Source: Clostridium sp. SY8519 (lineage in GTDB: Bacteria; Bacillota; Clostridia; Lachnospirales; Lachnospiraceae). From it: a stretch of DNA of 64,000 nucleotides. The stretch spans positions 1,860,501 to 1,924,500 of the forward strand of contig NC_015737.1 in assembly GCF_000270305.1 (NCBI RefSeq). The letters run 5' to 3'. The notes below the pieces were generated by a model. That model had not been told where the DNA came from. It searched no databases and saw only the letters and a program-made list of their open reading frames with translations. Shown piece by piece: positions 1 through 7,689 of this stretch; position 1 is the first letter of the stretch, and each line of letters opens with the position of its first letter. Both the position numbers and the translations under genes were made by a program.

Positions 1-1245
1 ATTGACAACAAGATGATCAAAGTGATTACCGGTGTCAGGAGATCGGGAAAAAGCACACTTTTATTCAATTTGTTTTATCATTACCTGATAAATTCCGGTG
101 TTCCGGAAGATCATATCATTATGCTTTCGCTTGATGATATTGACAACAGTGAATACCGGGATCCGGAAAAATTGTATGCATTTCTGAAAGAAAAAATCCG
201 CAATTCTTCGGAACAATACTTTATCTTTCTGGATGAAATCCAGCTTGCGATTTCTAAAGAAGAACTGAAACAGAAAGATACAAATGTCAGACTGTACGGC
301 GTCCTGAACGGATTGCTGAGAAAAGGAAATGCAGATGTTTTTGTCACAGGCAGCAACTCGAAACTGCTTGCGACAGATGTGCTGACAGAGTTTCGCGGAA
401 GAGGTGATGAAGTTCATATATTGCCGCTTGTATTTTCGGAATATTACCCTGCAGTTCATCAGCCAAAGGAAGAGGCCTGGCGGGATTATCTGCTCTATGG
501 TGGGATGCCGCATATTCTCTCGTTGCATAATGATGAGCAGAAGACGCAGTATTTGAATTCCCTGAACAAAGAGATTTATCTGCGTGACATTCAGGAGAGA
601 TATGAAGTGACCAATCTGACGGGTATGGAAGAACTGATGAAGGTCATTGCATCATCAGTCGGTTCATTGACAAACCCTCAGAGAATTTCTGATACCTTTA
701 AAAGTTCAGGAATGAAGGGGATCTCGTCCCCGACGATCAAAGAATATCTTACATATCTTCAGGATGCGGGCTTAATTTCTAAAACGGAAAGATATGACGT
801 AAAAGGAAGAAAATACATCTCAACACCAGTGAAATACTATTACGCAGATACCGGGCTGAGAAACGCACTGCTCGGATTCCGTCAGTTTGAAGAAACGCAT
901 CTGATGGAGAATGTTATTTACAATGAGCTGCTTTATCGCGGGTATTCTGTCGATGTTGGTGTGGTACCTGTTCAAACGGCAGAAAATGGGTCAAGAATGA
1001 AAAGAAAGCTGGAGATTGATTTTATTGCCAATCAAGGCAGCAGGCGATATTATCTGCAGTCAGCCTTTGCAATCCCGGATCAGGAAAAGATGAATCAGGA
1101 ACAGGAATCACTGGTTCGTGTACCTGATTCGTTTAAGAAAATCATCGTCACAGGTACGAATTCCCCTCTTTGGAGAAATGAACAGGGAATTACGGTCATG
1201 TCGATTTATGATTTCCTTCTGAATGACAACAGTCTTGAGATGTGA
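1..1245 (+). CDS. AAA/DUF4143-type ATPase, 5' end outside window
   Basis: P-loop ATPase of the AAA_14 plus DUF4143 family. The frame is open from base 1 and reads IDNK before the first ATG at 13. Family members carry about 20 residues before the Walker A motif, so the true start probably lies upstream and the gene is 5'-partial. Counting from the ATG at 13, Walker A is GVRRSGKST (residues 7-15) and Walker B is FIFLDEIQ (around 70). The rest matches the DUF4143 region, which resembles a nuclease-like fold in this family. The cellular role of these ATPases is poorly known; they are common in gut anaerobes, often as many paralogues. Family call is secure, function is not. Confidence 0.85.
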   Translation: MDNKMIKVITGVRRSGKSTLLFNLFYHYLINSGVPEDHIIMLSLDDIDNSEYRDPEKLYAFLKEKIRNSSEQYFIFLDEIQLAISKEELKQKDTNVRLYGVLNGLLRKGNADVFVTGSNSKLLATDVLTEFRGRGDEVHILPLVFSEYYPAVHQPKEEAWRDYLLYGGMPHILSLHNDEQKTQYLNSLNKEIYLRDIQERYEVTNLTGMEELMKVIASSVGSLTNPQRISDTFKSSGMKGISSPTIKEYLTYLQDAGLISKTERYDVKGRKYISTPVKYYYADTGLRNALLGFRQFEETHLMENVIYNELLYRGYSVDVGVVPVQTAENGSRMKRKLEIDFIANQGSRRYYLQSAFAIPDQEKMNQEQESLVRVPDSFKKIIVTGTNSPLWRNEQGITVMSIYDFLLNDNSLEM

Positions 1246-1300
1246 TTTGCAAAAGCATAGGCGGCAGACTGCAGAAACAAGCAGAAAATATATTCTGGTG

Positions 1301-1579
1301 CGCAATAAATTAAATACCCCGGTGATCATCAAGTATCCCTTCTGGGCGTATACAGCCGAAAATCCGAAGGCCCGCTACGCCTGCATCAACAAAGGCGAGG
1401 CGTACTGCCCGGAGGAGATTGGGGACAGAGCCGTGTGTGTGGACGGGGATATTGGTGAGGTACTTAAGAAATTGAAAATATTTTCTGCAGACGTCGAGGC
1501 ATACTGTCCGCAGGAGATTGCGGACAGAGCCGTGGGTATGGACGGAAATCCCGGGACAGCACAGAAAAAGCCGGTCTAG
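1301..1579 (+). pseudogene. Remnant of a sirtuin-like (Sir2) C-terminus with internal duplication
   Basis: The open frame (ATG at 1223, inside the ATPase gene) reads NTPVIIKYPFW, then NPKARYACINKGEAY and a DRAVCVDGDIG segment. I recall this as the C-terminal end of Sir2-family NAD-dependent deacylases of Clostridia, but could not check it. The catalytic Rossmann core is absent. The EAYCP-EI-DRAV segment occurs twice, 99 bp (33 codons) apart near 1397 and 1496, so the tail has been tandemly duplicated. No ribosome binding site fits it. The stop overlaps the end of the convergent MATE gene. Most likely a decayed gene end; the family assignment is tentative. Confidence 0.4.
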
Positions 1580-2952
1580 GCATCTGCCCGGGTCAGATGG
1601 CGGATCCAGGTATAGCTGCGGAATTTGATAAAGGTGGGCAGCCCTTTGAAAATCTGATCCGACTGGATGCAGATGACTACCAGTTCCACCGGAAGTTTCC
1701 ACCAGAAAGCAGCCATGAAGGACAGAGGCATCACGATGCACCAGGTGCTGATCAGGTTCATCTTCATGGTGAATTCTCCGTTGCCGGCGCCCTGAATGAT
1801 GCCGAAGCTGACAGGCATCTGATAAGACATGCCGATCATGACGAAACTTAAGATAATCAGCAGATGGTAGGCAATGGTCATGGTGTTGTCATTCAGGGTA
1901 TACAGAGACAGCAGCGGTTTGCTCAGCAGGGCCAGCAAAGCAGCCAGAATCAGGCCGATTACCACATCGATCACCGCCATGGTGCGTCCGTCGGATTTTA
2001 CCCGTTCAATGTCGCCCCGTCCGATGGACTGGCCGATCATAGCTGCGGAAGTGGCTGACATGGCGAGAATAACCACTTTCAGATAGGTATAAAAGGTAGT
2101 GGCTACCGAGTTTGCGGCGATAGCGTCTGCGGACAGATGGCCCAGAATGGCTGTCTGGAAAGGAACAGAGACTCCCCAGAATACCTGGGATACCATGATG
2201 GGAAGGTAGACCTTGGTGTAATCTTTCCGCAGCAGTTTGTCCACATGGAACAGCTCCCGGCAGAACAGATGAAGCTTGGTATCTGCCTTCAGCAGGAAAA
2301 TGACTACGATGAGGAATTCCACGATACGGGAAATCAGGGTGGCGATGGCGGCACCTTCCACGCCCATGCGGGGGAATCCCAGATGGCCGTAAATCATGGC
2401 ATAGTCCAGTACGGTGTTTATACCCAGGGATACCACAGAGATGTAAAAGGAGATTCGGACGGTACCTACGGCACGCAGAACGGCCATAAGAATATTCGAA
2501 AGGATGAACAGGATAAAGGTCCACTGGATATAAAACAGGTATTTGGCAGCTTCTGAAGTAATGCCGGCGTCATTGGTAAAGATATGGATCACCGGAACCG
2601 GCGCGATAGCGCAGAGGGCGATGATGACAATGCCGACGATCAGGCCGAGGCGCAGGGCGATGCCGGTCAGGCGCCGGATGGGATCTACCCGTTTTTCACC
2701 CCAGTACTGGGAAGCGAGAGCTACCAGCGCGTTGCCGATGGACAGCGCGAACTGATCTACCATGAAAAAAATCTGGTTGACAGTGGCAGCGCCGGACAGC
2801 GCGTCCTGGCTGTAACGTCCCAGCATAATGTTGTCCACCATGTTGACGCTGTAAGATACCAGATTCTGCAGTGCGACAATAATCAGCATGCCGAACAGCG
2901 CCTTGTAGAATGTCTTGTCTTTTGTAAAAAATGTTCCCTGTTTTGCGGGCAT
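1576..2952 (-). CDS. MATE family multidrug/Na+ efflux transporter
   Basis: Multi-helix export permease of the MATE family (458 aa), expected to have 12 membrane segments as two six-helix halves and to expel cationic drugs or metabolites in exchange for Na+ or H+. The N-terminal half carries the VDNIMLGRYS segment typical of the family (MVDN-MLGRLG-type), and the second half repeats the pattern. The start at 2952 (MPAKQG) is preferred over an upstream ATG at 2982 because GGGAGG lies 8 nt before it. The gene is divergent from the PAS-LuxR regulator at 3397; the shared 440-bp region contains a strong palindrome, so that regulator may control it (inference). Confidence 0.9.
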   Translation of the reverse strand: MPAKQGTFFTKDKTFYKALFGMLIIVALQNLVSYSVNMVDNIMLGRYSQDALSGAATVNQIFFMVDQFALSIGNALVALASQYWGEKRVDPIRRLTGIALRLGLIVGIVIIALCAIAPVPVIHIFTNDAGITSEAAKYLFYIQWTFILFILSNILMAVLRAVGTVRISFYISVVSLGINTVLDYAMIYGHLGFPRMGVEGAAIATLISRIVEFLIVVIFLLKADTKLHLFCRELFHVDKLLRKDYTKVYLPIMVSQVFWGVSVPFQTAILGHLSADAIAANSVATTFYTYLKVVILAMSATSAAMIGQSIGRGDIERVKSDGRTMAVIDVVIGLILAALLALLSKPLLSLYTLNDNTMTIAYHLLIILSFVMIGMSYQMPVSFGIIQGAGNGEFTMKMNLISTWCIVMPLSFMAAFWWKLPVELVVICIQSDQIFKGLPTFIKFRSYTWIRHLTRADA

Positions 2953-3234
2953 GAAAGGTTTCCTCCCTGTATAAGTTTCCAAATGTGGAATTTTCGTTTT
3001 GTCATGGCTTTTCCGCCATGCGCCGCCAACCGCTCTCTCGATGCCGTTCCCTGACGGTCACGTCCTCTCGATTGCGTTTGTCGCCCTATGAATCCGTGGC
3101 CAGTCCTGTCTGCCGGTGAGCAAGTTCCCCGCAGCCACTCCTGTCCACGTCTTCGCATGGCTTGTTAGTCGATAACATTATAAAAGATGATCCGCTTTTT
3201 AGTAATCCAATAAAATATAAAAAAAATACCAGTG

Positions 3235-3259
3235 AAATACCAGGTATACCCTGGTATTT
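3235..3259. promoter_or_regulatory. Perfect 10-bp-arm palindrome, candidate operator
   Basis: AAATACCAGG and its exact complement are separated by 5 nt. A further half site, AATACCAG, lies just upstream (about 3225). The palindrome covers the place where the -35 element of the following extended -10 would sit, which suits an operator for a dimeric regulator. No T-run follows, so a terminator is unlikely. The bound protein is not known. Confidence 0.45.
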
Positions 3260-3261
3260 TG

Positions 3262-3270
3262 TGTTATAGT
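3262..3270 (+). promoter_or_regulatory. Extended -10 promoter of PAS-LuxR gene
   Basis: TGTTATAGT matches the extended -10 pattern TGnTATAAT. No good -35 is present; its place is taken by the palindrome. The same TGTTATAGT string precedes the pilus-like cluster at 25872. Confidence 0.45.
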
Positions 3271-3396
3271 AAGCAGTAAAAGTATGCAGATAGAACAAAC
3301 AGAGGAACAAACAGAGGAACGAACAGAAGATTGAACAGAAGAACGGAGCAGAAATGGGCAGACCGTTTGAAGTAAATGGGAAGGAAAGAAACAGAA

Positions 3397-4083
3397 ATGG
3401 ATTTTGAACGCTATAATAATCAGGTGATCCCGCTGGAGACGATGTCCGGCCTCCACGTGGAATCCGTGGAAGAATTTCTGAACAGTCCGAAAGCGTTGCT
3501 GACGATTCTGGACAATATTCAGGAGGGGATCTATCTGATCAGCCCGGACCTGAATCTGGTATATCTGAACCAGGCACAGCGCAAATGGTATCATCTGGAC
3601 AGGATTTCCCCCGGCGTGAAATGCTATGAAGCCTTTCACAATCGGGAAGAACCCTGTGTCGGCTGTCCGGCGATTCTGAGTATGCGCACCGGAAAGCCCC
3701 AGTATGATCTGACCAGATATGAGCAAAACGGCATGGATTTGGGAGTGCTGAGAATTTACAAAACAGCCATTACAAACAGCAGGGGAGAAGTGGTCCTGGT
3801 CCTGTGTTATACCCAGAACCTGACATCCATGATTTCGTCAGTGGTTGACCAGGTGGTATATCCCGGCGGCTCCAGGGCCGCAAGGCGGGCGGAGCACCGG
3901 GAACTTTCCCCCCGGGAGCAGGAAGTGGCGCAGCTGATACAGAAAGGATATACCAGCCGGCAGATTGCGGAGATGCTGGTGATTTCCAAAAAAGCCGTGG
4001 ATTTTCACCGCAGCAATATCCGCAGAAAGCTGGGACTGTCCAGAGGAGAAAATCTGCGGTCCTGTTTAACCGGAAAACAATAG
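3397..4083 (+). CDS. PAS domain LuxR-type transcription regulator
   Basis: Cytoplasmic one-component regulator, 228 aa from the ATG at 3397 (an in-frame ATG at 3376 lies inside the purine-rich leader and is less likely). Residues about 30-140 form a PAS sensor domain (ILDNIQEGIYLIS, then a WYHLD segment) with a Cys pair in EEPCVGCPA that could hold a metal or respond to redox. Residues about 165-225 are a LuxR/FixJ helix-turn-helix: LSPREQEVAQLIQKG, TSRQIAEMLVIS, and the recognition helix through VDFHRSNIRRKLGL. No phospho-receiver domain is present. It faces the MATE gene and converges on the AraC gene; the target is unknown. Confidence 0.85.
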   Translation: MDFERYNNQVIPLETMSGLHVESVEEFLNSPKALLTILDNIQEGIYLISPDLNLVYLNQAQRKWYHLDRISPGVKCYEAFHNREEPCVGCPAILSMRTGKPQYDLTRYEQNGMDLGVLRIYKTAITNSRGEVVLVLCYTQNLTSMISSVVDQVVYPGGSRAARRAEHRELSPREQEVAQLIQKGYTSRQIAEMLVISKKAVDFHRSNIRRKLGLSRGENLRSCLTGKQ

Positions 4084-4089
4084 AAAGAA

Positions 4090-4983
4090 TCAGATTTGGG
4101 AAGTACTCTGTTCTTTCCGAAACTGCCGCGGTGTCATATGGTATTTTTCCTGAAAGGTGCGGTTGAAGGTGGCCTGGCTCTGAAAACCGGAATCCAGATA
4201 TATGGTGGTAATCGGTTCATCGGTTTCCGCCAGCATGGTGCAGGCGTAATCCAGCCGGATGTCATTCAGATACTGGTTGAAATTGCAGTGGAAGGTCCTG
4301 GAAAAAATACGTGACAGGGCAAAGGGGCTGCAGCCCAGATCCTCCGCCATTTTTGTCAGAGTGACAGGTTCATGGAAGTGGGCGGCCAGATAGGTGACGG
4401 TCTGGTAGACCAGATCGTGCTGTCCTGTGGATTCCCGGCTGACTAAAGGAATGGCGTTTAACGCGTGTGCCAGGATAATCTGCACAAAGGAGCGGCAGAT
4501 GACGGCATAGCTTTTTTCCCGCAGATTTTCCCTGGAGATATTGGAAGCGGAAGGAAGCGAACGGGCTGCCCGGCGTTTGGGCATGGCGGCAGGAAGGCTG
4601 ACACCGGGGGGCGCGTTTTTCAGCAGGTAGTTCAGGGCATAGGGAATATCCGGATGCACCGCGTCTTTTTTGATTACAGGATCCGTGGACTGGGTGACCA
4701 GCATCAGTTCCACAAAGGAATCAAAGAATATCGGCTCTGCCAACAGGTCAATATTGCGGCATCCGGCGGGATCGAAGACCTGGCTGTGATGAATCTGATT
4801 CGGAAAGACGACGGCAAAGTCCCCTTGCTCCATATGGTACAGATGGGTATCGATGCCAAGCTCCATGCTCCCCCGGGTGATATAGATCATTTCCACAGAG
4901 TGATGGAGATGGGGCGCATAGTGTACAGAAGCGAGTTCTGAAATTTCCAGAGAATTCTGGTTTTCTCGATAAATTGGTATCAC
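4090..4983 (-). CDS. AraC family regulator with cupin sensor domain
   Basis: 297-aa AraC-type regulator. Residues about 15-100 are the cupin arm (HYAPHLHHSVEMIYITRG, then HLYHMEQGDFAVVFPNQIHH) that binds a small effector, usually a sugar or aromatic. Residues about 195-295 are the double helix-turn-helix DNA-binding domain (LTKMAEDLGCSPFALSRIFS and the conserved GFQSQATFNRTFQEKYHMTPRQFR, quoted in parts here as GFQSQATFNRTF and MTPRQFR). It is transcribed away from the small gene at 5148 and converges with the LuxR gene. A TTGTAT-N17-TATAAT promoter precedes it. Effector and regulon cannot be read from the sequence. Confidence 0.88.
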   Translation of the reverse strand: MIPIYRENQNSLEISELASVHYAPHLHHSVEMIYITRGSMELGIDTHLYHMEQGDFAVVFPNQIHHSQVFDPAGCRNIDLLAEPIFFDSFVELMLVTQSTDPVIKKDAVHPDIPYALNYLLKNAPPGVSLPAAMPKRRAARSLPSASNISRENLREKSYAVICRSFVQIILAHALNAIPLVSRESTGQHDLVYQTVTYLAAHFHEPVTLTKMAEDLGCSPFALSRIFSRTFHCNFNQYLNDIRLDYACTMLAETDEPITTIYLDSGFQSQATFNRTFQEKYHMTPRQFRKEQSTSQI

Positions 4984-5043
4984 GGGCAGTCACTCCTCAG
5001 GTGTTTGCAAGATTTGATTTATTTTTCTTCTGGTTTGCGAAGT

Positions 5044-5072
5044 ATTATATATTAAAAATGTCTATAATACAA
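5044..5072 (-). promoter_or_regulatory. Promoter of the AraC gene
   Basis: On the minus strand TTGTAT (5072-5067), a 17-nt spacer, then TATAAT (5049-5044), about 60 nt upstream of the AraC start codon. Confidence 0.55.
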
Positions 5073-5147
5073 TTGTAAACAAGATAAGGATGCACTTAAG
5101 GTACAAACTTTAATTGCTTACATATTGTATGAAAGGAGATTTTTATT

Positions 5148-5315
5148 ATGTCAGATATAGCAGCAAAAATGCAGAATGCACAGAATAAAGTAAATTATGA
5201 GAAAAGAGAGCAGAAGGTTTCCCTGTGGAAGAGATTTGCGGCTTTTTATCGGGAAGGCATGATTGTGAATGGCAGAGCAATGGCCATGAGAGCAGAATCT
5301 TATCCTCGTTTCTGA
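5148..5315 (+). CDS. Small basic protein of unknown function (55 aa)
   Basis: A 55-codon gene starting at an ATG with a strong ribosome binding site (AAGGAG, 8 nt upstream) and ending at a TGA followed by a hairpin terminator. The product is hydrophilic and basic: MSDIAAKMQNAQNKV, then KREQKVSLWKRFAAFYREG, and a C-terminal NGRAMAMRAESYPRF. It has no signal peptide or membrane segment; an amphipathic helix is likely around residues 20-45. It is a single-gene unit between a divergent AraC gene and the glycosyltransferase. I do not recognise a family. The clean start, size and terminator argue for a real small protein. Confidence 0.6.
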   Translation: MSDIAAKMQNAQNKVNYEKREQKVSLWKRFAAFYREGMIVNGRAMAMRAESYPRF

Positions 5316-5363
5316 TGACAGACACAGACCCGGGAATACCGATGACACAGATGCGTACTTTTG

Positions 5364-5426
5364 AAAAGAGCTGATTTACACCTGTGACGGCAATGTTGCC
5401 GCAGTCGTGTAAATACAGCTCTTTTT
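5364..5426 (+). terminator. Rho-independent terminator after the 55-aa gene
   Basis: Long imperfect hairpin: AAAGAGCTG-ATTTACAC pairs with GTGTAAAT-CAGCTCTTT, with an inner GGCAA/TTGCC stem, followed by TTTTT. It separates the small gene from the glycosyltransferase promoter, which begins a few bases later. Confidence 0.75.
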
Positions 5427-5427
5427 G

Positions 5428-5436
5428 TGTTATAAT
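5428..5436 (+). promoter_or_regulatory. Extended -10 promoter of the glycosyltransferase
   Basis: TGTTATAAT, a near-perfect extended -10, directly after the terminator T-run and about 45 nt before the start codon. Confidence 0.6.
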
Positions 5437-5481
5437 AGACAAATCATGTGTTAGAACGAGTATCATATCCCGGAGGAGTCA

Positions 5482-6495
5482 ATGAAGACATTAAGTATCG
5501 TCGTGCCGTGCTATAATTCCGCGGCTTATATGAGAACCTGTATCGATTCTCTGCTGACCGGAGGAACCGACATGCAGATCCTGATTGTGGATGACGGATC
5601 CGACAGGGATCGGACAGGAGAAATCGCGGATGAATATGCCAGGAACTATCCGGGCATCTGCCGGGCGATTCACCAGGAAAACCGGGGACACGGCGGTGCG
5701 ATTAATGCCGGACTGGCGGCTGCTGAGGGGATGTTTTTCAAAGTGGTGGACAGCGATGACTGGCTGGAGCCGGAGGCGCTGCGCAGCATGCTTTCTGTAT
5801 TGAACCGGATGATGCGCCGCCAGGACTGTGCGGATGTGGTGTTCAGCAATTATATCTATGACAACAGAGAGCGGAAGCATACGAAAACCATGCAGTACCG
5901 GAAATATTTTCCGCAGCACCGCATGTTTGGCTGGGAAGAGACCCGGCCGCTGGGGCTTTCCACTTATGTCCTGATGCATGCGCTGATTTACCGCACGGCG
6001 CTGCTGCGGGAAGAAATCGGACTGCATCTGCCGGAGCATACCTATTATGAGGATAATATCTATTCCTTTGTGCCGATGGCGCGGGCGCAGCGGCTGTATT
6101 ATGTTGACGTGGATCTGTACCATTATATGCTGGGGCGGCCGGATCAGTCCGTCAGCACAGAGATGATGCTCAGGCGTGTCAGACAGCAGTACCGGATCAA
6201 TCGTCTGATGATCAAAGCAGCAGAAGACATGAAATCGCTCACCGGCCGGCAGGCAGGATTTTTGACCCATCAGATGGCCCTGATTTTTATGGTAACCACC
6301 GTATTGTGTCTCCAGACCCGCCACAGGGACCAGCCGGCGAAGCTGTGGAAACTGCTGCAGGCTTCCAATCCCGGCCTGTATACGATGGTGGCACACAGTG
6401 CCATGGGACGCGCGGCCCGGATCCCGGGGCCGGTGGGGCACGGAATCATTCTTCTGGGAAATTATGTCGGCCAGAAAATAATCGGATTTCGCTGA
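5482..6495 (+). CDS. Family 2 glycosyltransferase
   Basis: 337-aa GT-A fold glycosyltransferase (GT2) that transfers a sugar from a nucleotide-sugar donor to a cell-envelope or glycan acceptor. The N-terminal LSIVVPCYNSAAYM begins the nucleotide-binding fold; IVDDGSDRDR (around 35) and VVDSDDWLE (around 87) carry the donor and metal-binding acidic residues. The C-terminal third (from about 200) is helical and family-variable; no clear membrane helix is seen, though residues around 255-270 are hydrophobic. The start follows GGAGGAG at a 5-6 nt spacing. It is monocistronic, with no other glycan genes around it, so the acceptor is unknown. Confidence 0.88.
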   Translation: MKTLSIVVPCYNSAAYMRTCIDSLLTGGTDMQILIVDDGSDRDRTGEIADEYARNYPGICRAIHQENRGHGGAINAGLAAAEGMFFKVVDSDDWLEPEALRSMLSVLNRMMRRQDCADVVFSNYIYDNRERKHTKTMQYRKYFPQHRMFGWEETRPLGLSTYVLMHALIYRTALLREEIGLHLPEHTYYEDNIYSFVPMARAQRLYYVDVDLYHYMLGRPDQSVSTEMMLRRVRQQYRINRLMIKAAEDMKSLTGRQAGFLTHQMALIFMVTTVLCLQTRHRDQPAKLWKLLQASNPGLYTMVAHSAMGRAARIPGPVGHGIILLGNYVGQKIIGFR

Positions 6496-6617
6496 TCCGG
6501 GAAGCGGGGATCCGCCGGCGGAGAAGGAAAATCCCGCGGGTTATCCGGGGAGTGTACGGAAAGCCGCAAAAGGAAGATCCCGCGGACGACCCGGAGCGAT
6601 CGGAAAACTGCAGACAG

Positions 6618-7493
6618 TCAGTGTCCGTACAGCGCAGCAAAGGTGCGGAAAAAGGCCTGGGCATTGTCCGACGGATGCTGCCCGCTGCGGCGTACCAGGC
6701 AGAGATCGCTGGTCAGGCTCTCTTCTGCCAGAAGACGCCAGGACAGCTGGGGGGCCAGCGGCAGTACGGAGGTGGGGACCAGCGCGACGCCCAGGCCGGC
6801 AGCCGCCCACTGGATGCTGGTACGGGCATCATCGTTGATGCAGGAGTAATCCGGACAGAGCTGTTCCGCTTCCATGGTCTGCCGGATCTGTTTTTCCCAG
6901 CGGCGGTAGACGATCAGCGGCAGGTGGTTTAAGTCTTTCAGCGTAACGGGCTGATCGGCGGGCAGATGACGGAAATATTGTTCTGTGCCCGCAGCAGCGA
7001 AGGAATCACTGCGGATACGCAGGATATCCAGTCCCCGGGACAGGAAAGGGGTGCGTATCAGCGCCAGTTCGATCCGCTGCCGTTCCAGGGCATCCAGCAG
7101 CAGGAAAGTGTTGCTGTCAAAGAGTTTGAACCGCACTTGCGCGTGATCCCGGCGAAAGGCGCGGATACCGGCAAACAGTTCCTCACAGGTTCCGGAGGAA
7201 ATGATGCCCAGTTTCAGGCTGCCTCCCTTTCCCGCATGCAGGCTTTTCAGATCTTCTTCAGCGGAATCTTTCAGATCCAGGATTCTCTGGGCGTAATCGT
7301 AGAGCAGTTTCCCGGCTTCCGTCAGGCGGATCTGGCGGGCCCCTCGTTCAAACAGGAGTACCCCGTATTCCTGTTCTAATTTTCTGATCTGCATCGACAG
7401 CGGCGGCTGTGACATATGCAGACGTCTCGCGGCACCGGAAATGGTGCCTTCTTCTACTACGGCAGAAAAATAAGTCAGTTGTTCCATATTCAT
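6618..7493 (-). CDS. LysR family transcriptional regulator
   Basis: 291-aa LysR-type regulator. The start at 7493 (MNMEQLTYF) has AAGGAGA 7 nt upstream, so the longer upstream reading frame is not used. Residues 1-60 form the winged helix-turn-helix (YFSAVVEEGTISGAARRLHM, SQPPLSMQIRKLEQEYG); residues about 90-285 are the periplasmic-binding-protein-like effector domain (LKLGIISSGTCEELFAG). It is divergent from the ABC exporter pair at 7690, the usual arrangement for a LysR protein that controls its neighbour, so it may switch the exporter on in response to an exported compound (inference). Confidence 0.88.
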   Translation of the reverse strand: MNMEQLTYFSAVVEEGTISGAARRLHMSQPPLSMQIRKLEQEYGVLLFERGARQIRLTEAGKLLYDYAQRILDLKDSAEEDLKSLHAGKGGSLKLGIISSGTCEELFAGIRAFRRDHAQVRFKLFDSNTFLLLDALERQRIELALIRTPFLSRGLDILRIRSDSFAAAGTEQYFRHLPADQPVTLKDLNHLPLIVYRRWEKQIRQTMEAEQLCPDYSCINDDARTSIQWAAAGLGVALVPTSVLPLAPQLSWRLLAEESLTSDLCLVRRSGQHPSDNAQAFFRTFAALYGH

Positions 7494-7689
7494 AAGGATT
7501 CTCCTTTGGCAGGTGCGTTTGGCAGGCACGGGAAATGTCCCGCGGAGCAGGCAGTCCCGGGTGAGTGTCTGTGTCATAAAACACTTTCTATATAAAAACA
7601 ATATACATTTCTATAATATATATATGCTCTATATAGGAAGAACTATGTTATTATAACACAGGAAAGAGAAAACAGATGGGAGAATCATT
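7494..7689. promoter_or_regulatory. Divergent control region LysR / ABC exporter
   Basis: 196 bp, very AT-rich from 7575 to 7660. It holds TATAAT at 7612-7617, an alternating TATATATA stretch, CTATATAG and an 11-bp palindrome GTTATTATAAC (7647-7657). These dyads are plausible LysR binding sites and a promoter for the exporter, but no consensus -35 stands out. Confidence 0.4.

Larger units (their letters stand above)
2953..3396. other. Divergent intergenic region, MATE / PAS-LuxR
   Basis: About 440 bp without a convincing gene. The MATE-proximal half has a small dyad (CATGGC/GCCATG near 3004-3021) and no coding signal I trust. The regulator-proximal half is AT-rich and holds the palindrome at 3235-3259 and an extended -10. 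It ends in imperfect short repeats of the type AACAGAGGAAC (about 3295-3345) that form a purine-rich untranslated leader. Confidence 0.5.
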
